DNA from: Terriglobales bacterium
GTDB taxonomy: Bacteria; Acidobacteriota; Terriglobia; Terriglobales; Acidobacteriaceae
Direction of reading: 5' to 3'
Length of the DNA stretch: 64,000 nucleotides
Assembly: GCA_025936825.1 (NCBI GenBank)
Contig: JAICSO010000008.1
Coordinates: 124,001-188,000, forward strand
Positions within the stretch are counted from its first letter, which is position 1. Each line of letters opens with the position of its first letter. The notes below the pieces were generated by a model. The model saw only the letters and a program-made list of their open reading frames with translations. It searched no databases and was not told the origin of the DNA. Positions 1 to 8,120 of this stretch are shown one piece after another. Position numbers and translations under genes: made by a program.

Positions 1-225
1 AGAGCTGTCGAGGAACAACTTGGGTTGCCATATTATCGAGTCCTCGCAGGTCAGTATATCGTCGCTGCAGCAGATAACTGCGTCTTGCTCCGGCGCGCAG
101 ACCTTCAAACAGAGATGTCATTCGGAGGAGTGGAGCGCAGCGGAACGACGAGGAACCTGCTTTTCCCGTATGTCCCTGCTGTTGGCGACCAGCAGGTTCC
201 TCGTCGCTTCCGCGCCTCGGAATGA
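1..225 (+). CDS. 3' end of an unidentified ORF (partial)
   Basis: A frame is open from base 1 to a TGA at 223-225 and would encode about 74 residues, entering the window without its start. The first 37 residues look like ordinary protein (a PYYRVLAGQYIVAAADNC stretch), but I do not recognise a family. The last 37 or so codons lie entirely inside the palindromic element at 114-229, so the C-terminus, if real, is encoded by a repeat. It would be convergent with queA. Alternatively the true gene ended earlier and the repeat destroyed its stop codon, or this is chance. Confidence 0.35.
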   Translation, partial: RAVEEQLGLPYYRVLAGQYIVAAADNCVLLRRADLQTEMSFGGVERSGTTRNLLFPYVPAVGDQQVPRRFRASE

Positions 226-229
226 CATC
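114..229. repeat. Large palindromic element, family A
   Basis: The arms begin GATGTCATTC and end GAATGACATC. Inside them, ACGAGGAACCTGCT on the left is matched by AGCAGGTTCCTCGT on the right, around a loop near 165-190. A second copy with the same ends and the same inner arm occurs at 27686-27786 inside the methyltransferase gene. The element could fold as a long hairpin on either strand. Confidence 0.85.
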
Positions 230-339
230 AGTAGGGTTGAGCGAATAGCCAAAGGAATGCGCAGAGAAGAGGTCGCCAACGGACACTCAGAAGGGGCATA
301 TGTATCGTCCGCGGCTCACATGGCGAAAAATACATGGCA

Positions 340-1425
340 CTATTCCACCAGCATGCAATCCCCGTACGAATAAAACCTATACTTCTCCTCCACCGTATGC
401 CGATACGCAGCCATCACCTGCTCTTTGCCGCCAAATGCACATACAAGCATCAACAGCGTCGATTGGGGCAAATGAAAATTGGTCAGCATTGCTCCCACCA
501 CATGAAATTGAAATCCCGGATAGACGAACAGGTCAGCTTCACCACTGCCCGCCTGCACCCGCCCCGTTTCCCGAGCTGCATATTCCAGAGTTCTCACCGT
601 CGTCGTTCCGATCGCGACAACTCGCCGCCTGTCGTCCAGCGCTCGGTTTATGCTCTCCGCGGCTGAATTTGAAATGTTATAAGTCTCCTGATGGAGCCTA
701 TGCTCTTCGACTTTTTCCACCCGCACCGGCTGAAACGTCCCCAGGCCGACATGCAACGTGACCTCGGCAGTCCCGATTCCACGCTCGCCCAACCTGGCAA
801 GAATCTTCGGAGTGAAGTGCAAGCCAGCCGTGGGCGCGGCCACCGATCCCCGTTCTCGTGCATACACCGTCTGATAGCGGTCCCGATCACCGCTCCGGTC
901 TTCCCGGGCAATGTAAGGAGGCAGAGGCACATGCCCGAGCCGTTCCACTCGCTGGAAGAAGTCTGGAACAGGATCAAACCGGATCCGGCGCTCTCCAAAA
1001 GTTCCCCGGCCCACGACCTCTGCAAGCAATTCGTCGTTCCCGAAGAACAGCTTCTCTCCCACTCCGATCTTGCGACCGGGACGTACCAGGCACTCCCAAT
1101 CGTTGGGGGCCTCTGAAAGCTGCTTTGTGAGTAGGACCTCGACGCGTCCATGCAGAAAATCCCGTGAGGCAGGGTTGTTCGCGCTGAGCGGCTGTGCTCG
1201 GGACCCGCTTCGATGCCCGTAAAGCCTGGCCGGGAACACCTTAGTGTTGTTGAAAACAACCAGATCGCCTTGCTGCAGCAAGTCAGGAAAATCGCGAAAA
1301 CAACGGTCTTCTATTCTGCCATCCTCTCGCGTCATCCGGAGCATGCGCGAGGCCGCTCGATCCTCGAGTGGCTCCTGGGCAATCAGTTCTTCCGGAAGAT
1401 GGTAATCGAACTCTGAAACCAGCAC
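340..1425 (-). CDS. queA: S-adenosylmethionine:tRNA ribosyltransferase-isomerase
   Basis: QueA moves the ribosyl part of S-adenosylmethionine to 7-aminomethyl-7-deazaguanine in tRNA to give epoxyqueuosine, the second-last step of queuosine synthesis in the cytoplasm. The 361-residue protein has the full family length and hallmark segments: the N-terminal [18 protein letters not shown], then [11 protein letters not shown] (about residue 200), [11 protein letters not shown] and the C-terminal [19 protein letters not shown]. The start is the only sensible one, directly before the conserved N-terminus. It is transcribed away from the class II aldolase gene; about 100 bp separate the two starts. 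No other queuosine gene is in the window. Confidence 0.97.
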   Translation of the reverse strand: MLVSEFDYHLPEELIAQEPLEDRAASRMLRMTREDGRIEDRCFRDFPDLLQQGDLVVFNNTKVFPARLYGHRSGSRAQPLSANNPASRDFLHGRVEVLLTKQLSEAPNDWECLVRPGRKIGVGEKLFFGNDELLAEVVGRGTFGERRIRFDPVPDFFQRVERLGHVPLPPYIAREDRSGDRDRYQTVYARERGSVAAPTAGLHFTPKILARLGERGIGTAEVTLHVGLGTFQPVRVEKVEEHRLHQETYNISNSAAESINRALDDRRRVVAIGTTTVRTLEYAARETGRVQAGSGEADLFVYPGFQFHVVGAMLTNFHLPQSTLLMLVCAFGGKEQVMAAYRHTVEEKYRFYSYGDCMLVE

Positions 1426-1521
1426 GCCTCGACTGTATCAGTTCTGTAATTTCGATTTTCTTATGAAACTATGCATTGTTTCCTGTGCATCAGTGAGGTA
1501 ACATTCGGGCTGCTCGGGGAA

Positions 1522-2301
1522 ATGGCTACAGAACACCACCTACGGCGTGAAATCATACGCTGCGGCGCACTCCTGCACACTAGCGGGTTTATAGCGGCGA
1601 CGGACGGCAACCTCTCCGTCCGTCTGGACGACAAGCGCGTCCTCGTCACCCCCACCGGCATGTCTAAAGGAATGATGAAGACCTCCGACCTCGTCATCGT
1701 GGACATGGAAGGCCGCAAACTGAAGGGCCGTCGTGAGGTAACCAGCGAGATCGGTATGCACCTGCTGATTTACCGTATGCGCCCGGACGTCAACGCTGTG
1801 GTGCATGCGCACCCACGTACCGCCACTGGGTTCGCTGCTGCGGGAATCGCGCTCAATCAGCCGCTAGTCTGCGAAGTCGTGATTGGACTTGGCCAGATTC
1901 CGTTGGCGCCATATGGCACTCCGGGCACCCCGGAGTTGGCCGAGACCCTGAAGCCATTGATCCCGGACTTCGACGCCATCTTGATGGCGAACCATGGTGT
2001 GGTCACCTACGGCACCGACCTGCAATCGGCTTACATGAAGATGGAAACCGTCGAGCATTTTGCCCAGATCACACTGGTGACTCACCTGCTGGGAAAACAA
2101 CAGCCGCTCGACGTTGCTCACCTCGAAAAACTTCTGGCCGTGCGTAGCCGGTATATGGGCGACGTGACCTCCGCTGCGCGGATGCCTGCGTTCTTCAACG
2201 ATCATCCGGCGGACGATCTCGTCGAAGAACCCGTGGGTGAGAGCAAGTCATTCCACTCTATTCGCCACCGACCCGGAAGCGGATTCCGGCGCGGAAATTA
2301 G
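1522..2301 (+). CDS. Class II aldolase/adducin family protein
   Basis: This is a zinc-dependent class II aldolase of the L-fuculose-phosphate aldolase / ribulose-phosphate 4-epimerase type. Such enzymes cleave or epimerise sugar phosphates by retro-aldol chemistry. Visible motifs are TDGNLSVR near the N-terminus, the HAHPRT metal-binding His-x-His, a Glu in EVTSEIGMH, and the later MANHGVVTYG histidine. The ATG at 1522 starts the conserved part (MATEHHLRRE); an in-frame ATG at 1471 would add 17 residues. The C-terminus (after about residue 230) is low-complexity, and its last 44 bp overlap the convergent TonB-receptor gene. The substrate cannot be told from sequence. Confidence 0.88.
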   Translation: MATEHHLRREIIRCGALLHTSGFIAATDGNLSVRLDDKRVLVTPTGMSKGMMKTSDLVIVDMEGRKLKGRREVTSEIGMHLLIYRMRPDVNAVVHAHPRTATGFAAAGIALNQPLVCEVVIGLGQIPLAPYGTPGTPELAETLKPLIPDFDAILMANHGVVTYGTDLQSAYMKMETVEHFAQITLVTHLLGKQQPLDVAHLEKLLAVRSRYMGDVTSAARMPAFFNDHPADDLVEEPVGESKSFHSIRHRPGSGFRRGN

Positions 2302-4474
2302 CTCCCAGCGCGGGATAGCCCACAACCTCCTCGTAGAAGCGGTTCGTGAGGTTCTCGCCCGCCACATAGAACCGCAATCGCGAATTCAGCGCGTACCACG
2401 CCCCGGCATTCACCAGCAGGTAGCCCGGCGTGTGATCGTAACCTAAACCGTAGAAGTCCGAATCGACACGTCGACCCACGAAGCTTCCTCCCAGGTCGCC
2501 GCCCCAGCGTTTCGACAGGTACGTAAGCAAGAGCGATGCGGCATGCTTAGGCCTGCGGAAGAGTGGCTTTCCCGTGCCAAAGATCGTTGTGTCGCAGAAT
2601 TGCGCCGGCGTACAGGCGGGAGCTTGCAGGATCTGGGTCGAGGTGTACGTGTACCCGGTCGTGAGGGACAGATGCGATCGCAGGCGCGCATCGAACTGCA
2701 ACTCGGCACCGTGCGCCAGGGATTTGTTGATGTTTACGTATTGTCCTATGAAGGTTGCCGGGTCGAATGGATACGCGATCTGATCGCGGAAGAGATTGTT
2801 GAAGTAGTTCGCCTGCACCGATGCTTTTCCCGAAAAGAGTTGCTGCTGAGTCCCTGCCTCGAAACTGCGGCTGCGTTCCGGACGCAATCCAGGGTTCGGC
2901 ATTGAGGACGGCCGGCCAGCGAACGTCTCCTCCAATCGCGGCTCTTTGAATCCCTTTGCATACGAAAATACAAGCCGTGTCCCCGAGAGCGTCTGACCGC
3001 CGCGGGCTAGCAGGTAAGTAGCACCGACTTGAGGTACGCCTGTGTTGCCGAACTTGCTGTTATGGACGAATCGCCCGCCCGCAATGGCGCTGAACCGTCT
3101 CAACACGATGCTCTGCTGCGCATACAGTTCATGGTTCGTTCGTTGCCCGTGAGTGATGCCGAAGTTCACATCCCCGACAAAGCCGTTCTCGTCCTCGCCG
3201 TAGTACCCAAAGGTCGTCTGTGCCCAGCCGTTCTCAACATAGCTGCCCTGATATTCAAACCCGGCCCGATTCAGGTCCGCGATAGCATGGAACGAGAATA
3301 GATCGGGATCGAGAGACCCCGATTGCTGGTCGTTGAGGCTATCAATGTTCGTTCGATGTGTGACATGCTCGAATCCTGTGAAACGATGTTGCCAGTTCGA
3401 AGGTCCTCGGACGTCCAGTTCCAGGCTGCTCAAAAGATTGTTCTGCCGCGCTCGCTGATCGCGATCCGGGGGAAGTAGCACATTACCGTTAAAGTTCCAT
3501 TCGTTTTGCACACCGGCGGCGCTGTTGTCGTGACGCAAGCGCAGCCGCAGCGATGCCCAATTGTTCAGCTTTGCCCCGAGATTCGCGCCCTCAAGCGAGT
3601 TGAAATAGTCATCATTCGGACCCGAGCCAGTTGTGTTGAACTGATTTGCAAACACGCTGTAATCGAAGCGGCCCTTGGCGCCGGAGAGCGACGCATAGCC
3701 ATTTTCTGTCCCGTAATTTCCGGCATCTGCACCGAAACGAAGTTCAGGAACCTCAGTGCTTCCCGTTCGACTCCACACCTGCACCACGCTGGTCATGGCA
3801 TCGGAGCCGTACAGAGTGCTCCCCGCCCCGCGCAGGAACTCCATGCGATCCGCTTCAAAAACGGGCACAGTACCGAAGTCGAAGGTCCCGCCGGGATCAT
3901 TAACGGGAACGCCGTCAACAATCACTTTGTTGTAGCGCGAGTCGCCCCCACGCACGAACAGTGACGACAATCCTCCACGCTGACCAGCAGTCGAAACTAC
4001 CGCCCCCGGCAAGAATCGGAGCGCATCGTTCGCAGCCACCGGATGCATGGTGTCGAGTTCGCTGCCGCTGAGCAGCGCGATCGATGATCCGGTTTCATCC
4101 GTCGGCAGCGGTGTTCGCGTGCTCGAGACTGTGACCGTTTCTGTTACCGGCGCCAATTGCAGAGCGATCGTAACCGTGGGTTGTTCTTTACTGCGGCGTG
4201 CCCAAACTTCTTGGTTCACTTCCGCGAACCCCGGCGCGAGCACGCGAATGTGAAATGGACCATCGGGAAGATTGGTGAAGGTTGCGATTCCTTGCGCAGA
4301 GGTCGTTTCGATGGCAAGCGGCCGGGAAGACAGTTCGGCAAAAATCTGTATTTCCGCGCCCGAAACCGCTGCCGAAGATGAATCGACAACTCTAAGGGTG
4401 AGATCAGAAGCCAGGGCAAGGCTTGGAAAGAAAGAGAGGACAACGACGGCGAAAAGCCCGGAGAGAAAACGCAT
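2258..4474 (-). CDS. TonB-dependent receptor, probable cobalamin/corrinoid transporter (BtuB-like)
   Basis: This outer-membrane receptor has a signal peptide (MRFLSGLFAVVVLSFFPSLA), then a carboxypeptidase-regulatory-like domain (about residues 20-100), a plug domain (FVRGGDSRYNKVIVDGVPVN, LRGAGSTLYGSDAMTSV) and a beta barrel, 738 residues in all. The start at 4474 has an AGGAGG ribosome site seven bases upstream; the open frame extends further upstream but would run through the riboswitch. The gene lies directly behind a cobalamin riboswitch, which is the main argument for corrinoid uptake. The C-terminus ends RFRVGGE instead of the usual aromatic residue. No BtuCDF or TonB genes are adjacent. 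Confidence 0.9.
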   Translation of the reverse strand: MRFLSGLFAVVVLSFFPSLALASDLTLRVVDSSSAAVSGAEIQIFAELSSRPLAIETTSAQGIATFTNLPDGPFHIRVLAPGFAEVNQEVWARRSKEQPTVTIALQLAPVTETVTVSSTRTPLPTDETGSSIALLSGSELDTMHPVAANDALRFLPGAVVSTAGQRGGLSSLFVRGGDSRYNKVIVDGVPVNDPGGTFDFGTVPVFEADRMEFLRGAGSTLYGSDAMTSVVQVWSRTGSTEVPELRFGADAGNYGTENGYASLSGAKGRFDYSVFANQFNTTGSGPNDDYFNSLEGANLGAKLNNWASLRLRLRHDNSAAGVQNEWNFNGNVLLPPDRDQRARQNNLLSSLELDVRGPSNWQHRFTGFEHVTHRTNIDSLNDQQSGSLDPDLFSFHAIADLNRAGFEYQGSYVENGWAQTTFGYYGEDENGFVGDVNFGITHGQRTNHELYAQQSIVLRRFSAIAGGRFVHNSKFGNTGVPQVGATYLLARGGQTLSGTRLVFSYAKGFKEPRLEETFAGRPSSMPNPGLRPERSRSFEAGTQQQLFSGKASVQANYFNNLFRDQIAYPFDPATFIGQYVNINKSLAHGAELQFDARLRSHLSLTTGYTYTSTQILQAPACTPAQFCDTTIFGTGKPLFRRPKHAASLLLTYLSKRWGGDLGGSFVGRRVDSDFYGLGYDHTPGYLLVNAGAWYALNSRLRFYVAGENLTNRFYEEVVGYPALGANFRAGIRFRVGGE

Positions 4475-4482
4475 GACTGCCT

Positions 4483-4499
4483 CCTTTACTCGCGAAAGG
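4483..4499 (-). promoter_or_regulatory. Hairpin hiding the receptor's ribosome-binding site
   Basis: On the minus strand CCTTT and AAAGG form a five-base-pair stem around a seven-base loop. The 3' arm is part of the AAAGGAGG ribosome site of the TonB receptor. Placed between the riboswitch and the start codon, it fits an expression platform that controls translation; this is inferred from position. Confidence 0.5.
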
Positions 4500-4514
4500 G
4501 GTTGAGTTGTGCGA

Positions 4515-4738
4515 TTCGCGCCGGTCTCCTGGCTTGCGAGTAAGGATGTCAGACGTGGAGGACGGGCGCCCTCGCCCGTCCGGCCGAGCGAAGCTCGGCA
4601 GTCTAGAACATTCCACTTTGCCCCGGCCCTTCCCGGATTTCTCCAGTGGCCCGAGGCGATGTCCTCGCTTACAGTTGCGCGGCAGCGCGGGATTTGCACC
4701 CGCTTCCCTGTCCTTGTGCGTGCGACGTACTCCTCGTC
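4515..4738 (-). promoter_or_regulatory. Cobalamin riboswitch
   Basis: Read on the minus strand, the region has the conserved parts of an adenosylcobalamin/cobalamin riboswitch in order: AGGGAAGCGGGTGCAAATCC near 4709, then GCGCAACTGTAAGCGAGGAC, GCCACTGGAGAAATCCGGGA, and the B12 box GCCAGGAGACCGGC at 4520-4533. It sits between a strong promoter (4774-4803) and the TonB receptor. Unusually, the peripheral segment before the B12 box holds two palindromes (4561-4580 and 4583-4599) that belong to the dispersed repeat family of this genome. Confidence 0.93.
4561..4599. repeat. Palindromic repeat pair inserted in the riboswitch
   Basis: GACGGGCGCCCTCGCCCGTC (4561-4580) is followed by GCCGAGCGAAGCTCGGC (4583-4599). 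The first matches repeats at 26340-26360, 27655-27675 and 36795-36822 and the ligA insert; the second matches the GAGC-TTCG-GCTC type hairpins next to the RAYT gene and at 26204-26219. Confidence 0.8.
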
Positions 4739-4773
4739 GCACAAGAACGCGCGAACGCATTGAAAGCACCACG

Positions 4774-4803
4774 AATGTACATGGCGCGGATGGAGGGTGT
4801 CAA
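4774..4803 (-). promoter_or_regulatory. Sigma70-type promoter of the riboswitch-receptor transcript
   Basis: On the minus strand a perfect TTGACA (4798-4803) is followed after 18 bp by TACATT (4774-4779). Transcription would start near 4767, just upstream of the riboswitch. Confidence 0.75.
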
Positions 4804-4848
4804 TTCAGAGAGGACAAGTCAGAAAATAACCCAAATAGACCTGAAATC

Positions 4849-5043
4849 TTACGGCATTTGCAGGACTTTGCCGCGAATTTGTGCTTCCTGCTTGCCTGCA
4901 AGAGTCTGTTCGCGCAGCAGTTTGCCGACCAGTCGCAGGGCATCAACTTCTTCCTGGAGGCGTTCGAGTTCGGCTTCTTTGCGTCGGAGTACTTCCACGG
5001 GGTTCTTCATATCGGTCGGGCGGCGGGGGACGTGGCCGCTCAT
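4849..5043 (-). CDS. Small coiled-coil protein of unknown function
   Basis: A short protein of about 64 residues, almost all of it a charged helical coiled coil (EVLRRKEAELERLQEEVDALRLVGKLL). I know similar small LRRKE...EALR proteins only as uncharacterised acidobacterial ORFs. The start is uncertain: ATG at 5043 is used here, ATG at 5010 or GTG at 5085 are possible, and none has a clear ribosome site. It lies on the same strand just downstream of rlmH and may be part of its operon. A coiled coil suggests self-association or a protein partner; no function can be assigned. Confidence 0.6.
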   Translation of the reverse strand: MSGHVPRRPTDMKNPVEVLRRKEAELERLQEEVDALRLVGKLLREQTLAGKQEAQIRGKVLQMP

Positions 5044-5111
5044 CAATAGAACTTTACGTTCGCGGGACGGGGCGGAAAACGTCACCTGAGTACAGGCCCA
5101 GAATCGACGTT

Positions 5112-5555
5112 TCAGTGCCCCAGATGGTACGGATGTCCCTTCAGGATGGTGAACCCACGATAGAGCTGTTCGAGCAAAAGAACGCGCGCCAGTTCATGGG
5201 CCATCGTCATCTTCCCCAGAGAAAGCGTGAAATCAGCTTGCTGGCGGGCGGTTTCGCTGAACCCATCGGCCGGACCAATGCCAAATACCAGCGGAACCGG
5301 GTTCGTGTCCTGGTGACCCCCTAAGAACTTCGCCAATTCTTCGGATGTAAGTTGCTTGCCGCGAGAATCGAGCAGAACCAAGCGTCGCCGCGCCCCACGG
5401 CCATCGCGACCGCAGCACTTCATCAGCGCGAGCTCGTCTTTAAGGGAGACTCCGTCGGCCTCGGCGTACTGGCGCAATCGCTTCAAGTAATCGTCCGTGA
5501 GCGATTGGATGGCAGCGTTCTTCGTCTTCCCAATCCATGCGATAGTGAGCTTCAT
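5112..5555 (-). CDS. rlmH: 23S rRNA (pseudouridine1915-N3)-methyltransferase
   Basis: RlmH is a SPOUT-fold methyltransferase that methylates N3 of pseudouridine 1915 in helix 69 of 23S rRNA on the assembled 70S ribosome. The 147-residue protein has near-usual family length, the knot motif VFGIGPADGFS (about residues 90-100) and the diagnostic C-terminal segment LSLGKMTMAHELARVLLLEQ followed by HPYHLGH. The start MKLTIAWIGKTK is typical. It follows rsfS on the same strand, separated by a repeat-bearing 170-bp gap; rsfS-rlmH neighbourhood is common in bacteria. Confidence 0.96.
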   Translation of the reverse strand: MKLTIAWIGKTKNAAIQSLTDDYLKRLRQYAEADGVSLKDELALMKCCGRDGRGARRRLVLLDSRGKQLTSEELAKFLGGHQDTNPVPLVFGIGPADGFSETARQQADFTLSLGKMTMAHELARVLLLEQLYRGFTILKGHPYHLGH

Positions 5556-5571
5556 CTCGGCTGCTAGGCAA

Positions 5572-5712
5572 AAACATTTACCGCAAAGTACGCAAAGACC
5601 GCGAAGAAAAACTAAATGAACGCCGCCTTCGCCGCGCTGTCCTCAATAGGCGAGTTCCTTGTGAGAACCCAGATGCGCTTTGCGAACTTTGCGATCTTTG
5701 CGGTCTAGATCT
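5572..5712. repeat. GCAAAG-type inverted repeat
   Basis: ACCGCAAAGTACGCAAAGAC near 5580 and GCGATCTTTGCGGT near 5690-5704 face each other. The same motif type recurs at 31705-31795 and 57971-58010. It fills the rsfS-rlmH gap and could form a hairpin in the transcript. Confidence 0.7.
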
Positions 5713-5725
5713 TCGCGGCTTGAGC

Positions 5726-6145
5726 TTACGCGCGTTTCCGGGCAACTGCCTTTCGCGCAGGCGCTCGCCTCCGCGGTTTGGCCGTGATCTCGGCAGGCTC
5801 TAACTTCTTGGCTGTGCGCCACAACCGCTCCAGATCGTAGTAATTCCGCGCTGTTGCCGAGAATACGTGCACCACAAAGTCCACATAGTCGAGCAGCACC
5901 CATTCCGCCTGTTTGTAGCCCTCGATGTTGTTTGGATAGGTGCCCGCCCGCTTCAGCCGGAGCTCGACCTCGTCGGAAATGGCCTGAATCTGCCGCGGGT
6001 TCGATCCGCTGCAAATGACGAAATAGTCGGTAAATGCGCCGGAACTCTTATCCATCTGCAGGATGGTTAGATCTTCGGCTTTCTTATCTTGGCAGGCCGC
6101 TATGGCGGTGGTGAGCTGGGAGGTGAGTTCGTTTTTCTTCTTCAT
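5726..6145 (-). CDS. rsfS: Ribosomal silencing factor RsfS
   Basis: RsfS binds ribosomal protein L14 on the large subunit and blocks joining with the small subunit, slowing translation under starvation. The 139-residue protein has the DUF143/Iojap fold: DLTILQMDKSSGAFTDYFVI, GSNPRQIQAISDEVE, and EWVLLDYVDFVVHVF ending in YYDLERLW. After residue 120 there is a basic tail (KPRRRAPARKAVARKRA) not needed for the fold that might contact rRNA. The start codon precedes the usual N-terminal helix. It sits in the conserved order obgE-nadD-rsfS-rlmH. Confidence 0.95.
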   Translation of the reverse strand: MKKKNELTSQLTTAIAACQDKKAEDLTILQMDKSSGAFTDYFVICSGSNPRQIQAISDEVELRLKRAGTYPNNIEGYKQAEWVLLDYVDFVVHVFSATARNYYDLERLWRTAKKLEPAEITAKPRRRAPARKAVARKRA

Positions 6146-6195
6146 TCAGGAGATATGCCGGGTATTTCGATCTTACAGCAGCCCGATGGAGCAGC

Positions 6196-6300
6196 CAAAT
6201 TGAACATTGAGTCATTGAATCATCGGATCATTAAAAGCGTCGGTCCTCTCCGGAGTTGGGTTCAATGATTTAATCTCTCAATGATTCGATGATTCAATTT
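6196..6300. repeat. ATTGAATC-type inverted repeat
   Basis: Tandem TTGAATCAT/ATTGAGTCAT units (6205-6230) and the reverse ATGATTCGATGATTCAA (6280-6297) flank about 50 bp. The right arm supplies the stop codon of nadD (TCA at 6294-6296). Related copies lie at 41275-41370, 62137-62255 and 63470-63510. Confidence 0.85.
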
Positions 6301-7001
6301 CCGTACAATCCTTCCTTCTTGATGTACTCTTCGATGCTCTCGGGCACATATTTTCTGACCGGTTTCTTGTCCGCCAGCGCTTGGCGGATCGCGGTTGCGG
6401 AGACATTCTGGTTGACGTTGTCCAGGAGGTGCAGGGTGACTCCAGGCAGTGCGAGATCTCCTTTGGCCGGCTGCTTCGAGAATGGCTTTGTTATCTCTTC
6501 CCGCGGCCGCAGCTTCTGCGGAAGCGCGGTGGCGACATCAGCCAACGAGTATCCCGGGCGGCTGGCAACGATGAACTCACACTCACTGAATAAAGCTTCC
6601 GCCTCCCTCCACTTGGGGATGTCCTTGAAAGCGTCGATACCGATGAGGAAGAACAAGCGATCGGCTTTCTTGAACTCGCGTTTCACCTTGCGGATGGTAT
6701 CAATGCTGTAGTTCGGAGCCGGAGCGACAGCGCCTCGCACCGCCTTTTTGTCGTGCACAACGAATTCGTTGGGCGCTTCGAGCAACGACGGCACGAACGC
6801 TTTCTCGCCCTCGGTGGCCAGCACCGTCATGGCGTACCGATGAAAGAACGACGCGACCGGCTGCGTGGTCTTGTGAGGCGGAACATTGGTGGGCACGAAA
6901 TAGATCCGTCCCAAATCGCAGCGCTCCCGGGCCGCCGCGGCAAGCGCCAGATGTCCCTTATGTATGGGATCGAAGGTACCGCCAAAAAGGCCAATGTTCA
7001 T
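6294..7001 (-). CDS. nadD: Nicotinate-nucleotide adenylyltransferase
   Basis: NadD joins nicotinate mononucleotide and ATP to form deamido-NAD, a step every NAD route in bacteria shares. The 235-residue protein starts with the nucleotidyltransferase signature [15 protein letters not shown] and has the second motif [11 protein letters not shown] near residue 205. Length is slightly above average, with an extra loop around [15 protein letters not shown]. It overlaps obgE by four bases (ATGA), so the two are translationally coupled. Its stop codon lies in a dispersed ATTGAATC repeat, so the last residues may have been altered by that repeat. Confidence 0.96.
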   Translation of the reverse strand: MNIGLFGGTFDPIHKGHLALAAAARERCDLGRIYFVPTNVPPHKTTQPVASFFHRYAMTVLATEGEKAFVPSLLEAPNEFVVHDKKAVRGAVAPAPNYSIDTIRKVKREFKKADRLFFLIGIDAFKDIPKWREAEALFSECEFIVASRPGYSLADVATALPQKLRPREEITKPFSKQPAKGDLALPGVTLHLLDNVNQNVSATAIRQALADKKPVRKYVPESIEEYIKKEGLYGN

Positions 7002-8083
7002 GATGCGTCGTTCGTTATTGGTCGTTCGTCGTTCGCGGAAAGCCGGGCAGATTGATCTTGATTCGCATCAGCACGCCGGACCTCTTCCACCTTCTCTGCC
7101 ATCGCGTACTTGAGTTTATCCACGCCCTCGCCCGTCACCGCCGAAATCGGGTATAGATCCAGGTCGCGGCTCTTGGCGAACTTCTTCAATTTCGCCAGTT
7201 TGGTCTTGTTCGCCACATCGCACTTCGAGGCGACCAGGATCATTGGCTTCGACTCCAGCTTCGCACCGAACCTCTCCAGTTCACCCATGATCACTTCAAA
7301 ATCTTTCACAGGCTCGGGGCGACCGCTGGCGTCCGATACATCGATCAAATGAACCAGCAATCGTGTGCGCTCGATGTGCCGCAAAAACTGTGTGCCCAGG
7401 CCAGCGCCTTCATGGGCGCCTTCAATCAACCCAGGAATATCAGCCACAACGAAGCTGACTTCCTTGGAAGCCTCACCGACCAGCACGACTCCCAGGTTCG
7501 GCTGCAGCGTGGTAAATGGGTAATCGGCAATTTTTGGCCTTGCAGCGGAGATCCTGGAAATCAATGTAGATTTTCCAACATTTGGATATCCCACCAGGCC
7601 CACGTCGGCCAGCAGCTTCAATTCCAGCCGAAGGGTCCGTTCTTCGCCCGGCCGCCCGTCCTCGTGCTCACGCGGCGCCTGATGGGTAGACGTCTTGAAC
7701 TGGGCATTGCCGCGGCCACCGCGGCCACCGCGAGCGATGACGACCCTCTCATCGGCATGTGAGAAGTCATGCACCTTTTCTCCAGACTCAGCGTCATAGA
7801 CGATCGTTCCGACTGGAACTTTTAGCACCACGCCTTCGCCATCGCGTCCAGTCTTGTTTGAACCTTCGCCGTGGCGTCCACGCTCGGCTTTGTATTCAGG
7901 ATTGAAGCGGAAGTGAACCAGCGTGTTGTGGCGCTCACTCGATTCCATTACCACGTCGCCGCCCTGCCCACCATCGCCACCGGAAGGGCCGCCGCGCGGG
8001 ACAAACTTCTCCCTCCTGAAGGCGAGGCAACCGTTGCCGCCGTCTCCAGCTTTCACGCGAATTGTGGCCTCATCAATGAACAT
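6998..8083 (-). CDS. obgE: Obg family GTPase
   Basis: Obg is an essential GTPase that binds the 50S subunit and links ribosome assembly to growth and stress. The 361-residue protein has the glycine-rich OBG fold (residues 1-158; [19 protein letters not shown]) and the G domain with [14 protein letters not shown] and SKCD. In the last motif the usual Asn of NKxD is Ser. After the G domain the tail ([21 protein letters not shown]) is encoded by a repetitive CGTTCGTTATTGG-type stretch at 6998-7060, not by a conserved domain. It overlaps nadD by four bases. Confidence 0.96.
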   Translation of the reverse strand: MFIDEATIRVKAGDGGNGCLAFRREKFVPRGGPSGGDGGQGGDVVMESSERHNTLVHFRFNPEYKAERGRHGEGSNKTGRDGEGVVLKVPVGTIVYDAESGEKVHDFSHADERVVIARGGRGGRGNAQFKTSTHQAPREHEDGRPGEERTLRLELKLLADVGLVGYPNVGKSTLISRISAARPKIADYPFTTLQPNLGVVLVGEASKEVSFVVADIPGLIEGAHEGAGLGTQFLRHIERTRLLVHLIDVSDASGRPEPVKDFEVIMGELERFGAKLESKPMILVASKCDVANKTKLAKLKKFAKSRDLDLYPISAVTGEGVDKLKYAMAEKVEEVRRADANQDQSARLSANDERPITNDAS

Positions 8084-8120
8084 GGAACGAACTCTTAAGA
8101 GTATAGAGGACTAGGTTGAG

